Positions 42,201 through 51,167 of a DNA stretch of 64,000 nt are shown one piece after another. Made by a program: the position numbers and the translations under genes. A model generated the notes under the pieces. The model was not told where the DNA came from, made no database searches, and saw nothing but the letters and a program-made list of their open reading frames with translations. Within the stretch, counting starts at the first letter, position 1; each line of letters begins with the position of its first letter. The DNA comes from Herbaspirillum sp. YR522 (GTDB lineage: Bacteria > Pseudomonadota > Gammaproteobacteria > Burkholderiales > Burkholderiaceae_D): the NCBI RefSeq assembly GCF_000282575.1, contig NZ_AKJA01000027.1, positions 1-64,000 on the forward strand, read 5' to 3'.

Positions 42201-42220
42201 CGGGGCGGGGCGGGGCGGGG
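42201..42220 (+). repeat. four CGGGG units, potential G-quadruplex
   Basis: Four consecutive GGGG runs separated by single C bases, about 30 bp past the ssrA 3' region. Such short-loop G4 tracts are among the most stable predicted quadruplexes. Function unknown. Confidence 0.7.
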
Positions 42221-42436
42221 TGGCCTGGCACTGCATGCGCAGCGGATGGCCGCCCGCCATCGTCGACGGCCCGGTCGCCGCCGTGAGCGCCTTTGGCCGA
42301 GCTCGCCTGCCGTTATTCTTTACCGTTATTTCTTGTCATTACGTGCGCTACCGCACGAGCCCCCACCGATAAGTGCGCTACCGTGAAAGCGATGCGGTTG
42401 ACCCTGCATGCATTTAGCCGGCGCGAGCCGGACTCG

Positions 42437-42483
42437 AGCCCCCTGCCCCATCCTCACACACCTCGGTACGGGGGGCTTTTTTT
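42437..42483 (+). terminator. rho-independent terminator
   Basis: AGCCCCC and GGGGGCT arms with a 26-nt loop, followed by seven T. It could end the ssrA transcript. It lies just 30 bp before the next gene's start. Confidence 0.65.
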
Positions 42484-42514
42484 GCCCCAGTTCTTCACCA
42501 GCGAAGAAGGCACA

Positions 42515-42784
42515 ATGCCTACCTACGACACCACCGGAAGCGATGGCAGCTTTTTCTACCAGGTGCAGTACACGCAACGGGAAAGCGGGTGGTCGCTGGA
42601 TGGGATAAGGATCATGCGTGGCAGCGACCTGGTGTTTTCGCAATCGATCGCGACCGGGTTCTATCCCACCGAGGCGGTGGCCATCGCCTATGGCATCAAC
42701 CGCTGCGAATCATTCGTGAGCGCCTTCACGCTTGGCGGCATCAGCTGGAACGATTTCCAGCATGCGCACGGACAACTGCCCTAG
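42515..42784 (+). CDS. hypothetical 89-aa protein
   Basis: No family recognised. Starts MPTYDTTGSDGSFFYQVQYT, continues with alternating hydrophobic/polar stretches suggesting a small beta-rich fold (SGWSLDGIRIMRGSDLVFSQ) and a helix (PTEAVAIAYGINRCESFVSA). One cysteine. No signal peptide. AAGAAGG five bases upstream supports the start; the longer open frame upstream crosses a terminator and is rejected. Confidence 0.7.
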   Translation: MPTYDTTGSDGSFFYQVQYTQRESGWSLDGIRIMRGSDLVFSQSIATGFYPTEAVAIAYGINRCESFVSAFTLGGISWNDFQHAHGQLP

Positions 42785-42822
42785 CACCACGGCAAGGCAT
42801 CGCGGCCGGGCGAGATCCGGGC

Positions 42823-43137
42823 TTACTCGACCAGCCAGAGATCCACCCCGTCCTTGGTGGACACCTTCACCAGCCCTTGCGTGCGGCTATGGACGGTAAA
42901 GATGCCGGTGAGCGGCACGCAATGCTGCTTGGTGACTTCGATGATCTCGCGCGTGGCCTGATCCTTGGCCTGTTCGTTATCGGTGGTCATGATGACCCGT
43001 GTCAATCGCACGCGTGCCTGCTGCACCTGCGTGCTGTCGCAGGCGATATCGTCCTCCAGGTGGATCGAATCGGCATGCGCGTCAGCGGCGAATAAAGCAA
43101 GAATGGCCATGGCCAGCGTCGTTCTCTTCATGAGCAT
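42823..43137 (-). CDS. small exported hypothetical protein
   Basis: Protein of 104 aa with a signal peptide (MLMKRTTLAMAILALF, cleavage near AHA-DS). The mature part has two cysteines (IACDSTQ, KQHCVPL) that could form a disulfide, and no membrane helix. No family recognised. A second ATG two codons in is possible. Convergent with the 89-aa hypothetical gene. Confidence 0.7.
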   Translation of the reverse strand: MLMKRTTLAMAILALFAADAHADSIHLEDDIACDSTQVQQARVRLTRVIMTTDNEQAKDQATREIIEVTKQHCVPLTGIFTVHSRTQGLVKVSTKDGVDLWLVE

Positions 43138-43483
43138 TGCACCTTTTCTAAGTCATAACCGGCCGCCGACCGCGCCGCCCCCTCGTGTCGTCGCCCCCTG
43201 CCCTGCGAGACAACTAACTCCGGTAACCACCTTAGTCCTGCAAATGTTGGAAGGTCAAGGACTTATCGAGTTGGCATCCCTATCCCCGAGCAGGATCGGC
43301 GGCATCGCTGCCCGGCGCAAGCCCATCGGGCAGTCAACGGTAACCAAGGCGCCGCGCATGCGATACATCCCGACTTCGACGGACTTAACTGAAAATCAAA
43401 TGATACACAATCAGATAAATCCTGATGCACAACATTGGCCCAAGGAAATAAAGTACATCTCAGGGATTTCCTTATGGTGCGCC
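43138..43483. other. gene-free stretch between divergent small exported proteins
   Basis: About 345 bp. A frame is open through part of it but has no ribosome site or family resemblance. The last 90 bp are AT-rich and may hold the promoter of the next gene. Nothing else seen. Confidence 0.45.
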
Positions 43484-43747
43484 ATGAAAACTTTCAAAAT
43501 GATCACGACGTCAATCTGCCTTTGCCTGGCAGCAGGCTGGATCAGCCCTGCCGACGCATCCACGTCATCGAAAGCGCTCACCGTATCGGCGGTCGTCACG
43601 ACCACCTGCCAATTGACCCAGGACCACGACAACCTGTCCGTGGTCACCAGCGTGTGCACCAACGGTGTCGATTTTTCGACCCCCGCAGCCGGTCAGCACA
43701 CGCCATTGATCCAGCGCGCGGCGTCAGGTCCGGTCGTTATCTTCTGA
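43484..43747 (+). CDS. small exported hypothetical protein (87 aa)
   Basis: Starts MKTFKMITTSICLCLAAGWI with a signal peptide cleaved probably after PADA. The mature part is Thr/Val/Ser-rich (ALTVSAVVTTTCQLTQ) with two cysteines. No family recognised. The ribosome site is weak, so the start could lie elsewhere in the same frame. Single gene. Confidence 0.5.
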   Translation: MKTFKMITTSICLCLAAGWISPADASTSSKALTVSAVVTTTCQLTQDHDNLSVVTSVCTNGVDFSTPAAGQHTPLIQRAASGPVVIF

Positions 43748-43975
43748 GCGTAGCGATCGGCGCAGGTCTTCGATAATTCCTTCTACAAGCCGTTGCCTGG
43801 CTTCAGGGTGCGGCACGATCTGCCGTGACCCATACATCTTTGCACCACCACATGACGTGGCCGTACCGAGCGTTTGTGACGAGATCAAACACCGTTGCTC
43901 AAGCGCGTCCCCCAAAGAACATCGGCCCGATCCACAACCGCCGAATGAAAAAATTAAAAAAGTTTAAAAAAGAGC

Positions 43976-44004
43976 TTGCGCAGATAAAAAACCCTACCTA
44001 TAAT
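43976..44004 (+). promoter_or_regulatory. sigma-70 promoter of tRNA-Lys
   Basis: TTGCGC and TATAAT with the ideal 17-bp spacing, followed by a G/C-rich discriminator (GCGACC) typical of stringently controlled stable-RNA promoters. It lies 36 bp before the tRNA. Confidence 0.8.
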
Positions 44005-44040
44005 GCGACCTCTCTTGCAGTACAGCAGCACGTACAGCAC

Positions 44041-44116
44041 GGGGCGTTAGCTCAGTTGGTAGAGCAGCGGACTCTTAATCCGTAGGTCCACAGTTCGAAT
44101 CTGTGACGCCCCACCA
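44041..44116 (+). tRNA. tRNA-Lys (anticodon CTT)
   Basis: Acceptor stem GGGGCGT/ACGCCCC, D arm with TAGCTCAGTTGGTAGAGC, anticodon loop CTCTTAA with anticodon CTT, T arm ending GTTCGAATC, and an encoded CCA end. 76 nt. Decodes AAG. Confidence 0.97.
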
Positions 44117-44137
44117 GAATTCAGTAGGTAGAAAATC

Positions 44138-44170
44138 AAGCACTTGCGAGCGATCGCGGTGCTTTTTTTT
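44138..44170 (+). terminator. terminator after tRNA-Lys
   Basis: AAGCAC/GTGCTT outer stem with inner GCGA/TCGC pairing, then eight T. Ends the tRNA transcript 21 bp downstream. Confidence 0.85.
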
Positions 44171-44247
44171 CGTCCGGCGGCTGCGCTGTTTCGTTGCCGA
44201 CTCCACCCGGTCGATCAAAGCCGCATTCCCGGGAAATCTGCGATGTA

Positions 44248-44282
44248 CAAAAAAACGCCGCCCGCTTGTTCACCGGGCGGCG
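44248..44282 (-). terminator. terminator, leftward
   Basis: CGCCGCCCG/CGGGCGGCG stem with a 9-nt loop; the A7 on its left is a U-tract in leftward RNA. It may end leftward transcription from the small lipoprotein gene, some 370 bp away. Confidence 0.55.
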
Positions 44283-44420
44283 CTTGCCGCACTCGACGGC
44301 TTTTCGCCGACAAGCTTCAACTGAAACATCAATGGCCAGACCTGAAATGCCGCGGTAACCAGCCAGGGGCAAGATGCACCCATACCGAATGCATTACCAC
44401 CCTCACCCCTGGAGCCAGCC

Positions 44421-44564
44421 ATGCGTATCTATTGCTTCTACTTCGTCACCGCTATCACCCTGCTGGCATCTGCCGGCGCCGAAGCCGCTACCCGCGGCAT
44501 CATGCGTGCCAACAATGAATTCGTCTTCCAGCTCATGAACGCCTTCAGCGGCATCCTTCACTAA
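44421..44564 (+). CDS. 47-aa exported peptide, unknown
   Basis: Too short for usual gene callers. Starts MRIYCFYFVTAITLLASAGA: a complete signal peptide (basic start, hydrophobic core, AEA cleavage site). The mature part of about 24 aa runs ATRGIMRANNEFVF then QLMNAFSGILH. GGAG six bases before the ATG is well placed. Followed after 23 bp by a 22-aa ORF with an equally good ribosome site. Function unknown; secreted peptide or small periplasmic factor. Confidence 0.55.
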   Translation: MRIYCFYFVTAITLLASAGAEAATRGIMRANNEFVFQLMNAFSGILH

Positions 44565-44587
44565 CCGAATCCCGACAGGAGAACATC

Positions 44588-44656
44588 ATGCTCGTCTCGC
44601 TCTATCAGGCCGCGTCGCACCTGGTGCATCAGCTCGCCCACCTGCTGCCGCTCTAG
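44588..44656 (+). CDS. 22-aa amphipathic peptide, unknown
   Basis: Starts MLVSLYQAASHLVHQLAHLL and ends PL. Leucines on one face and three histidines on the other suggest an amphipathic helix able to touch membranes. AGGAG lies six bases before the ATG. Its stop overlaps that of the convergent lipoprotein gene (CTAG). It could be a leader peptide, a small toxin-like peptide or chance; the ribosome site is the main support. Confidence 0.4.
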   Translation: MLVSLYQAASHLVHQLAHLLPL

Positions 44657-44856
44657 TTGCTGCCGCGCGCCGTCAGCACCACCGGCGCCGATGTCCGGTC
44701 CTCGCCCGCTTCCTGGGCCTGCCGGTAGCGCTCGAAGTTGTCGCGATTGATCTGGGATTGCTCTTCGGCGTGCTGGTAGGCCAACTGTTCCGCCGGTGAC
44801 CTGCTGCAACCGCAGAGGACCATCGCGCAGAGGACCCAGGGCAAATAGGTACGCAT
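44653..44856 (-). CDS. small lipoprotein (67 aa)
   Basis: Starts MRTYLPWVLCAMVLCGC: short signal with lipobox VLCGC, then SRSPAEQLAYQHAEEQSQIN, a charged helical region, and a tail ending VVLTARGSN. The mature protein is about 50 aa, membrane-anchored and helical. GGAG six bases upstream supports this start over an ATG four codons earlier. No family recognised. Confidence 0.75.
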   Translation of the reverse strand: MRTYLPWVLCAMVLCGCSRSPAEQLAYQHAEEQSQINRDNFERYRQAQEAGEDRTSAPVVLTARGSN

Positions 44857-45005
44857 GTTCGTCTCCATGAATTATTTTATTTTCCTGATGGAAATATACT
44901 CCGACATTTCCAGAAGGCAAGTAAAAATCACGAAAACTCGCAACTATTCGAGCAAGCGGGCGCTGCGGGGGTCTCCCCGTGCGCTTGTTATTTCCAGGAC
45001 AACGC

Positions 45006-45473
45006 ATGCATCTCGACGACAATCAATTCGCGCTGGTCATTGGCGCAACACCGCTGGTATCGATCGACCTGGTCATCCGCAACGACCACGACCAGGTGCT
45101 GCTCGGCCTGCGCCGCAACCGTCCGGCGCAGGGCATGTGGTTCGTGCCAGGTGGGCGTATTCGAAAAAACGAGGGCTTGCAGTCGGCGCTGCACCGCGTC
45201 GCCCGATCGGAACTGGGGGTGATCCCGCAAGCCTGGACGCTGCTGGGCGCGTACGACCATTTCTATGCCGATAATGCACTTGGCCGCGACCATCTGGGTA
45301 CCCACTATGTGGCGCTGGGCTGTGCCTGCACGCTGGCGCCCGGCTACGCCATCCTGGCCGATGACCAGCATGCCCAATTGCGCTGGTGGCCAATCGATGA
45401 GTTGATGAACAGCCCGCTGGTGCATCAGAACACCCGCCACTATTTCGAAGCGGACGCGCCTAATCGACTTTGA
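45006..45473 (+). CDS. Nudix hydrolase, GDP-mannose mannosyl hydrolase-like
   Basis: Protein of 155 aa. The Nudix-box region GGRIRKNEGLQSALHRVARS plus ELG lacks the full REUxEE helix, which is the hallmark of the GDP-mannose mannosyl hydrolase (Gmm/WcaH) branch; VLLGLRRNRPAQGMWFVPGG precedes it. It would hydrolyse GDP-mannose or GDP-glucose at the sugar carbon. No nucleotide-sugar genes flank it; the convergent TPR/glycosyltransferase-like gene may be related to sugar transfer. Confidence 0.9.
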   Translation: MHLDDNQFALVIGATPLVSIDLVIRNDHDQVLLGLRRNRPAQGMWFVPGGRIRKNEGLQSALHRVARSELGVIPQAWTLLGAYDHFYADNALGRDHLGTHYVALGCACTLAPGYAILADDQHAQLRWWPIDELMNSPLVHQNTRHYFEADAPNRL

Positions 45474-45497
45474 GGCGGACCCCCGCCAGGGCACGGG

Positions 45498-47207
45498 CTA
45501 GCGACACCACACCGCCAAGGCCGCCCGCAACGCCAGCATCGTGTCGTCCCACTGCCCGGCCTGCTGCTGCCGGAACAGCCGCGCGCCGGGGTACCACGGC
45601 GAATCGAAGCGATTCAGGCTCCAGCGCCAGTCGGGGGCGAACGGCAAGGCAATCCAGACCGGCATGCCCAGCGCGCCTGCCAGGTGCGCGGCGGCAGTGT
45701 CGACGCTGATCAATAAATCCATGCAGGCAAGCGCGGCGGCGGTGTCGGCAAAGTCGACAATGCCCTCGCCCAGCCAGTGCCAACGCGATTGGGACTGCAT
45801 CTGCAGCCATGCATGGTCGGCAGCGCGCAGATCGGGCTGGATGACGAAGAAATCGACATCCGGGCGCGCCTGCGCCAATGTGGCGAAGCGCTGCAGTTCG
45901 ATCGATCGGCGCCGGTCGTTGGTATTGCCGGCATTGCCCGAACACACCACGCCTACCCGCAAACGCCCCGCCGCGGCCGGCGACAGCGCATCGATGCCGG
46001 TCTGCCATGCGGCGCGGCGCGCCCCATCCGCCTGCAGGTAGGACGGTGCCGCAGGAATGGAATCGGGCTGCGTATTGCACACCAGCGGCAAACTCATGAG
46101 TGGCAATTGCAACTGCACACCAGCCAGCGGCTCGCCGGTGCCGACGATGTCGATCGACTGCGCCACCGACAAGGTATGCATCAACGCCTTCAGGCTGGCG
46201 GGTACTTCCAGTACGACCTGCGCACCGGCGTCGACCATGTGCCGCACGTAACGACAGAACTGGATGGTGTCGCCGTGGCCCTGTTCGGCCCACAACAGGA
46301 GGCGCCTGCCGGTCAGCGGGCTGGCGCCGTTCCAGGCGGGGATGCCGGCATGCCGGTAGGGGTCGGCGCCGCGCCCTTCCCAGCGCCATTCGTAGAGCGG
46401 CCAGGCCTCCTGCCACTGGCCCATGATCAATAACGACAGTGCCAGGTTGACCTTGGCATCGGCGTCGTCCGGTGCCAGGCGCAGTGCGCGTCGGTAGCTG
46501 TCGATGGCCTGCTCGTATTGCCGCAGGCGTGCCAGGCTGGTACCGCGACTGACGTGGGCATCCGTCAGTTCGGGGTCGACGATCAATGCTTCGTCGAAAT
46601 AACGCAGGGCGTCTTCGAACATGCCGTCGGCATGTTCGATCAGGCCGGCATCGAGCCAGTAACCGGCGCGCTGGCGATCCAGGCGCAACGCCTGGGCCAT
46701 GCTGCGGCGGGCGCTGTCGAATTGCCCGGCACGCTCTTGCAGCATGGCGCGCCGATGCCAGGCATCGGCCAGTTCGGGTTGCAGCCGCGTGGCTTGTTCG
46801 ATCAGTTGCAGTGCCTGCCCGTCGTTGCGCCCCGACGGGGCAAGTGCCTGCAGGGCGGCCGCGGCAGCCAGGAAGATCTCGGCACGCTGCTGGCCCGACT
46901 CGATCAGGGCACGAAACAGCAGGAAGGCGTCTTCATGACGCCCCAGCTCGAAGAACACCCGCCCCAGCTGGTAGCGCACGGCCACGCTCTGCTCGGCATC
47001 GGCGGCCAGGCCGCGCAGGGCGCGCTGCAACACCAGTGCCGCCTCGTCGAAGCGATGCTGGGCGGCGGCCACGCTGCCCAGCAGGTGCAGTGCCTGGGGT
47101 TGGTCGGGGGTATCCTGCAGCAATGCCAGCAGGATCTGTTCGGCCTGGGAGTATTGGTCCTGCTGGAACAGCTGGTGGGCCTGTCGGAGCGATTCGGTGG
47201 GATTCAT
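45498..47207 (-). CDS. TPR protein with glycosyltransferase-like C-terminal domain
   Basis: Protein of 569 aa. Residues about 1-290 are tetratricopeptide repeats (for example YSQAEQILLALLQDTPDQPQ, FEDALRYFDEALIVDPELTD, YEQAIDSYRRALRLAPDDAD). The C-terminal part (about 340-560) resembles the GT-B/heptosyltransferase-like domain common after such repeats: GRRLLLWAEQGHGDTIQFCR, VGVVCSGNAGNTND, LISVDTAAAHLAGALGMPVW. Similar proteins may glycosylate flagellin or other proteins, but the acceptor is unknown. The chosen start is 13 bp from a longer frame reaching the msrQ end. Cytoplasmic. Confidence 0.88.
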   Translation of the reverse strand: MNPTESLRQAHQLFQQDQYSQAEQILLALLQDTPDQPQALHLLGSVAAAQHRFDEAALVLQRALRGLAADAEQSVAVRYQLGRVFFELGRHEDAFLLFRALIESGQQRAEIFLAAAAALQALAPSGRNDGQALQLIEQATRLQPELADAWHRRAMLQERAGQFDSARRSMAQALRLDRQRAGYWLDAGLIEHADGMFEDALRYFDEALIVDPELTDAHVSRGTSLARLRQYEQAIDSYRRALRLAPDDADAKVNLALSLLIMGQWQEAWPLYEWRWEGRGADPYRHAGIPAWNGASPLTGRRLLLWAEQGHGDTIQFCRYVRHMVDAGAQVVLEVPASLKALMHTLSVAQSIDIVGTGEPLAGVQLQLPLMSLPLVCNTQPDSIPAAPSYLQADGARRAAWQTGIDALSPAAAGRLRVGVVCSGNAGNTNDRRRSIELQRFATLAQARPDVDFFVIQPDLRAADHAWLQMQSQSRWHWLGEGIVDFADTAAALACMDLLISVDTAAAHLAGALGMPVWIALPFAPDWRWSLNRFDSPWYPGARLFRQQQAGQWDDTMLALRAALAVWCR

Positions 47208-47241
47208 GGCGGTGCGATCGGGTGCGAACCGCGCTATTGTC

Positions 47242-47871
47242 TCATCCCGCGGCGCGGCGGCGCCAAAGCAGTCGCAGCGCCAGCAACACGCCGACGATGA
47301 CCGCAAACAGCAGCGGCTGGGCAATCAGGTTCTTGCCCGACTTGTCCCACCAGTAGTGCAAGACCCCCAATGGCACGATCAGGTAGATCAGGCGGTGCAG
47401 CTGCGCCCAGCGCTTGCCGCCCAGCCGGCGCACCATGCCGTTGGTGCTGGTGATGGCCAACGGGATGGTCAGCACCAGCGCGATCACGCCTACCGTGATG
47501 AAAGGACGCTTGACGATGTCGCGCCAGATCGCCGCCAGGTCGAAGAAATGATCGAACCAGACAAAGGCGGTGAAGTGTAGCGCCATGTACAGGAAGGCCA
47601 TCAAGCCTGCCATGCGCCGCATGCGCACCAGCCAGTTGATGCCGGTCAACTTGCGCAACGGAGTGATGGCCAGCGTGATGCACAGCAGATAAAGGGTCCA
47701 GTCGCCGGTGCCGTGGGTGATCGCCTCGAGCGGGTTGGCGCCCAGGCCGCCGGTCAAACCCAGCACCAGCAGCCGCAGCAGGGGCGTGGCCGCCAGCAGC
47801 AGCAGCAACCACCAGATGGCGGTGACGGTGCGCGGTCCAAGATTGCGTACGCAGGCCGGAGCTAATGGCAT
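47242..47871 (-). CDS. msrQ: MsrQ, heme-binding membrane subunit of the MsrPQ methionine sulfoxide reductase
   Basis: Inner-membrane cytochrome b-like protein of 209 aa with about six helices. RKLTGINWLVRMRRMAGLMA, FLYMALHFTAFVWFDH and LHRLIYLIVPLGVLHYWWDK supply the conserved heme histidines and the MsrQ/YedZ pattern. It passes electrons from quinol or flavin reductase to MsrP. Ten bp after msrP on the same strand. Repairs oxidised methionine in periplasmic proteins after hypochlorite-type stress. Confidence 0.95.
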   Translation of the reverse strand: MPLAPACVRNLGPRTVTAIWWLLLLLAATPLLRLLVLGLTGGLGANPLEAITHGTGDWTLYLLCITLAITPLRKLTGINWLVRMRRMAGLMAFLYMALHFTAFVWFDHFFDLAAIWRDIVKRPFITVGVIALVLTIPLAITSTNGMVRRLGGKRWAQLHRLIYLIVPLGVLHYWWDKSGKNLIAQPLLFAVIVGVLLALRLLWRRRAAG

Positions 47872-47881
47872 CGCCGCTCCG

Positions 47882-48856
47882 TCAGTAGAACTTGCGCAGG
47901 TCCATGCCGGTATACAGGCTGGCCACGTCGTTGTATCCGTTGAACATCAGCGTCTTGCGCTTGGGGGCGAAGAAGCCGTCTTCGCCGATGCGGCGTTCGC
48001 TGGCCTGCGACCAGCGCGGATGGTCGACGTTGGGATTGACGTTGGAATAGAAACCGTATTCCTGCGGGGCATACAGGTTCCAGGCGGTCTTCGGTTCTTC
48101 CTTGAGGAAGCGGATGGCGACGATCGACTTGGCCGACTTGAAACCGTACTTCCACGGCAGCACGATGCGAACCGGCGCGCCGTTCTGGTTGGGCAGCACT
48201 TCGCCATACATGCCGAAGGTGAGCAAGGCCAGCGGGTGATTGGCTTCGTCCATGCGCAGGCCTTCGCGATAGGGCCACTTCAGGATCGGGTCGTTGAGCC
48301 CCGGCATCTGCTTGTTGTCTGCCAGCGTGACGAATTCGACATACTTGGCATTGCCGGTCGGTTCGGCCTTCTTGAGCAGCGCCGACAGCGAATAACCGAT
48401 CCAGGGGATCACCATCGACCACCCCTCCACGCAGCGCAGTCGATAGATGCGTTCTTCCAGCGGCGCCAGCTTCATCAGTGCATCGAGGTCCAGCGTGAAC
48501 GGCTTCTTGACCTCGCCCTCGATCGACACCGTCCACGGGCTGGTCTTGAGCGTGCCGGCGTTCTTGGCCGGATCGGACTTGTCGGTGCCGAACTCGTAGA
48601 AGTTGTTATAGGTCGTGGCGTCCTTGTAGGCGGTCTGTTTTTCCATCACCGCGTAGGCATTGTTCAACCTGGCCGGCAACTTTCGGCCCTGCTGGGCAAA
48701 CGCCGAGGCCACCGCCCCCAGCCCACCCAGGCCGGCCAGGGCCGCACCGGCGGCCACCCGCCCCATGAAACTGCGGCGCGCCTGGTAGATCTCACGCGGG
48801 GTGATTTCGGACGCGGTGGGAATCTCGATCTGGTCGGGACGGATCTTGATCAGCAT
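47882..48856 (-). CDS. msrP: MsrP, periplasmic molybdoenzyme of MsrPQ
   Basis: Protein-methionine-sulfoxide reductase of 324 aa. A Tat signal ([20 protein letters not shown], from residue 27) carries the folded molybdopterin enzyme across the membrane. The molybdenum ligand is Cys142 in [26 protein letters not shown] and [17 protein letters not shown] are further YedY-family signatures. First gene of msrPQ, divergent from the two-component genes with a regulator box in between. Confidence 0.96.
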   Translation of the reverse strand: MLIKIRPDQIEIPTASEITPREIYQARRSFMGRVAAGAALAGLGGLGAVASAFAQQGRKLPARLNNAYAVMEKQTAYKDATTYNNFYEFGTDKSDPAKNAGTLKTSPWTVSIEGEVKKPFTLDLDALMKLAPLEERIYRLRCVEGWSMVIPWIGYSLSALLKKAEPTGNAKYVEFVTLADNKQMPGLNDPILKWPYREGLRMDEANHPLALLTFGMYGEVLPNQNGAPVRIVLPWKYGFKSAKSIVAIRFLKEEPKTAWNLYAPQEYGFYSNVNPNVDHPRWSQASERRIGEDGFFAPKRKTLMFNGYNDVASLYTGMDLRKFY

Positions 48857-48949
48857 GGGGGCTCCATCGAACAGGGTTGGTGCAAGGCAACGGCCTTGCT
48901 GACATGATGCATGCTAGGGACCACACGGTGACAGCCGGATGGCATTCTG

Positions 48950-48965
48950 ATGACAATTTTGTCAT
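48950..48965. promoter_or_regulatory. CusR/HprR-type box ATGACAA-tt-TTGTCAT
   Basis: Perfect 7-bp arms with a 2-bp centre, matching the core of the CusR/HprR recognition sequence (ATGACAAnnTTGTCAT) known from E. coli. It lies between divergent msrP (94 bp away) and the response regulator gene (80 bp away), placing both under likely control of this two-component system. Confidence 0.75.
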
Positions 48966-49044
48966 GAACAAAACCGGTGTGGTTGCTAGAATCCGGCGAT
49001 TGCTTTCATGATGCTCGATTCTCTCTCATCCTCGAAGAAGACGC

Positions 49045-49716
49045 ATGGCCATTCTCGTAATCGAAGACGATCCCAAGACCGGCGACTACCTGAAAAAAGG
49101 CTTGCGCGAATCCGGCTATGCGGTCGACCTGGCGCGCAATGGCACCGATGGCCTGCACCTGGCGCTCGAAAACGACTACGACCTGGTGGTACTGGATGTA
49201 ATGCTGCCCGGCCTCGACGGCTGGCAGGTCATGGGTGCGCTGCGCGCCCGGCGCGACCTGCCGGTGCTGTTCCTGACCGCACGCGACCATGTCGACGACC
49301 GGATCCGAGGCTTGCAACTGGGCGCCGACGACTACCTGGTCAAGCCGTTTTCGTTCACCGAACTGGTATTGCGCATCCGCACCCTGCTGCGCCGGGGCGT
49401 GCAGCGTGAAGCCGAGGTCTACCAGATCGCCGACCTGCAACTGGATCATGTGCGGCACAAGGTCACGCGCCAGGGCGTCAACATCGCCCTGACCAACAAG
49501 GAATTCATGTTGCTGCACTTGTTGATCAAGCGCCGCGGCGAGGCGCTGTCGCGCAGCGTGATCGCCTCCCAGGTATGGGACATGAACTTCGACAGCGACA
49601 CCAACGTGGTCGATGTCGCCATCAAGCGCCTGCGTGCCAAGCTCGACGCCCCCTTCGAGCACAAGCTGATCCACACCGTGCGCAGCGTGGGCTACATGTT
49701 CTCGGAACATCCATGA
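49045..49716 (+). CDS. OmpR-family response regulator, CusR/HprR-like
   Basis: Protein of 223 aa. Receiver domain with phospho-acceptor Asp51 ([14 protein letters not shown]), switch residues in LFLTARD and Lys in [20 protein letters not shown]. The C-terminal winged helix ends [17 protein letters not shown]. This set fits the metal/HOCl-sensing CusR-HprR group. In E. coli HprSR controls msrPQ; here the same gene arrangement and a matching DNA box suggest the same function. The kinase gene overlaps by 4 bp. Confidence 0.92.
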   Translation: MAILVIEDDPKTGDYLKKGLRESGYAVDLARNGTDGLHLALENDYDLVVLDVMLPGLDGWQVMGALRARRDLPVLFLTARDHVDDRIRGLQLGADDYLVKPFSFTELVLRIRTLLRRGVQREAEVYQIADLQLDHVRHKVTRQGVNIALTNKEFMLLHLLIKRRGEALSRSVIASQVWDMNFDSDTNVVDVAIKRLRAKLDAPFEHKLIHTVRSVGYMFSEHP

Positions 49717-51140
49717 TGGCCACCCGGCGCGGTACGATGCGGCACCTGCCGCTGACCTTGCGGGTGGCGCTGCTGTTTGCGCTGATCGCGGCAACCGTGG
49801 TCACCGCCCTGGGCTGGTACCTGTACGGCAGCGCGCGCGAGTCGCTCGAATTGCGCGCCGACCAGGCCCTTACCGGGCGGGTCGAGCACTTTCGCACCCT
49901 GATGCGCGACCTGGTCAATGTGCAGCAGATGGAGCAGCGCCCGGCCCTGTTCGAAAGCATGATGGGCAACGAACAGGATGTGCGCATCTTCCGCCGCCAG
50001 GGCGAGGCGCCATTCATCCAGAGCAACCCCGAGCGGCTGGTGCCGCCCGAGATGGAGGCGGTGCCGGTCGGCACCCCGTTGTCGGCCGACGACTTGTTTA
50101 CCAGTACCCGCGCCGATGGCGTGCAGGTACGCTGGGCCGCGGCGCTGGCCGAGGTGGGCAACGAGCGCGATGGCCGCAATACGGTCGAGATCGTGGCCGG
50201 CTACGTGATGGTGGAAGAGGCGCGCATGATGCGTTCGTATCGCTGGCGCCTGGTTGCGGCCGCCGCCGCGGCGGTATTGCTGACCGCGCTGCTGGGCTGG
50301 CTGTTGTTGCATCACGGCTTGCGCCCGCTGCAAGAGATGAGTCGACGCGCAGCGCGCATCACGCCGGACCACCTGAGCACCCGCCTGGAACAGGACGGCA
50401 TGCCCGAGGAACTACGTCGCGTGGCGCTATCGTTCAACGCCATGCTCGATCGCCTGGAGGCCGGCTATGCCCACCTGTCGCAATTTTCGGGCGACCTGGC
50501 CCACGAGATCCGCACGCCGGTCAATGTGCTGATGGGCCAGAGCCAGGTAGCGCTGGGCCAGCGCCGTTCGCCGCAAGAGTATGAGCAACTGCTGGAATCG
50601 AACGTCGAGGAACTGCAACGCCTGTCGCGCATCATCGACAACATCCTGTTCCTGGCCCAGGCCGACCATGCCACGCTGGCGGTCGATTGCAGCGATTTCG
50701 AACTGGAGCGTGAGCTGCGCCGCATCGCCGATTACTTCGAAGGCCTGGCCGAGGAGCGCGGCATGCAGCTGGTGCTCGATGCGCACGGCAGCTGCCACGC
50801 CAATCTCGACATGTGGCGCCGCGCGGTCGGCAACCTGGTGGTCAATGCAATCCGCCATGGCGAAGCCGACGGCGCCATTCGCATCAGCGCCCGGGCCGAT
50901 GCGAGCGGCAGCCGCATCGTGGTCGAGAATCGCAGCGCCGATGCGCTACCGCACAGCATGGCGCGCATGTTCGACCGCTTCTACCGGGGCGACCGCTCGC
51001 GCACCGCGCTGACCGAGTCGAACGGACTGGGCCTGGCCATCGTCAAGGCCATCATGGGATTGCATCGGGGCACGGCGACCGTGGAATGTACGCAACCGGG
51101 GTGGATCAGGTTCACGCTGCAGTTCCCCGGTTCAGACTGA
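49713..51140 (+). CDS. heavy-metal/HprS-type sensor histidine kinase
   Basis: Inner-membrane kinase of 475 aa. Membrane helices at about 16-36 and 176-198 enclose a periplasmic sensor domain. A HAMP domain follows (about 195-250), then HisKA with phospho-His264 in [19 protein letters not shown], and HATPase with [20 protein letters not shown] and [17 protein letters not shown]. The ATG overlaps the regulator stop. Likely senses oxidants (hypochlorous acid) or copper in the periplasm and phosphorylates the preceding regulator. Which of the two signals is not decidable from sequence. Confidence 0.92.
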   Translation: MMATRRGTMRHLPLTLRVALLFALIAATVVTALGWYLYGSARESLELRADQALTGRVEHFRTLMRDLVNVQQMEQRPALFESMMGNEQDVRIFRRQGEAPFIQSNPERLVPPEMEAVPVGTPLSADDLFTSTRADGVQVRWAAALAEVGNERDGRNTVEIVAGYVMVEEARMMRSYRWRLVAAAAAAVLLTALLGWLLLHHGLRPLQEMSRRAARITPDHLSTRLEQDGMPEELRRVALSFNAMLDRLEAGYAHLSQFSGDLAHEIRTPVNVLMGQSQVALGQRRSPQEYEQLLESNVEELQRLSRIIDNILFLAQADHATLAVDCSDFELERELRRIADYFEGLAEERGMQLVLDAHGSCHANLDMWRRAVGNLVVNAIRHGEADGAIRISARADASGSRIVVENRSADALPHSMARMFDRFYRGDRSRTALTESNGLGLAIVKAIMGLHRGTATVECTQPGWIRFTLQFPGSD

Positions 51141-51167
51141 CCGGGGTCGCTGCCACGCAGCACATCG

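Larger units (their letters stand above)
42171..42514. other. gene-free stretch after ssrA
   Basis: About 340 bp. Contains four GGGG runs (42201-42220) and a terminator (42437-42483), both listed separately. No ORF with a ribosome site was found before 42515. Confidence 0.5.

Noticed and set aside
41740-42514. ssrA as an integration site for a mobile element
   Set aside because: No integrase, no duplicated ssrA 3' end and no base-composition break beyond the RNA were found nearby.
43724-43837. 37-codon minus-strand ORF starting MYGSRQIVPHPEARQRLVEG
   Set aside because: Plausible charged-helix composition, but the ribosome site is weak, it overlaps the end of the 87-aa exported gene, and there is no supporting context.
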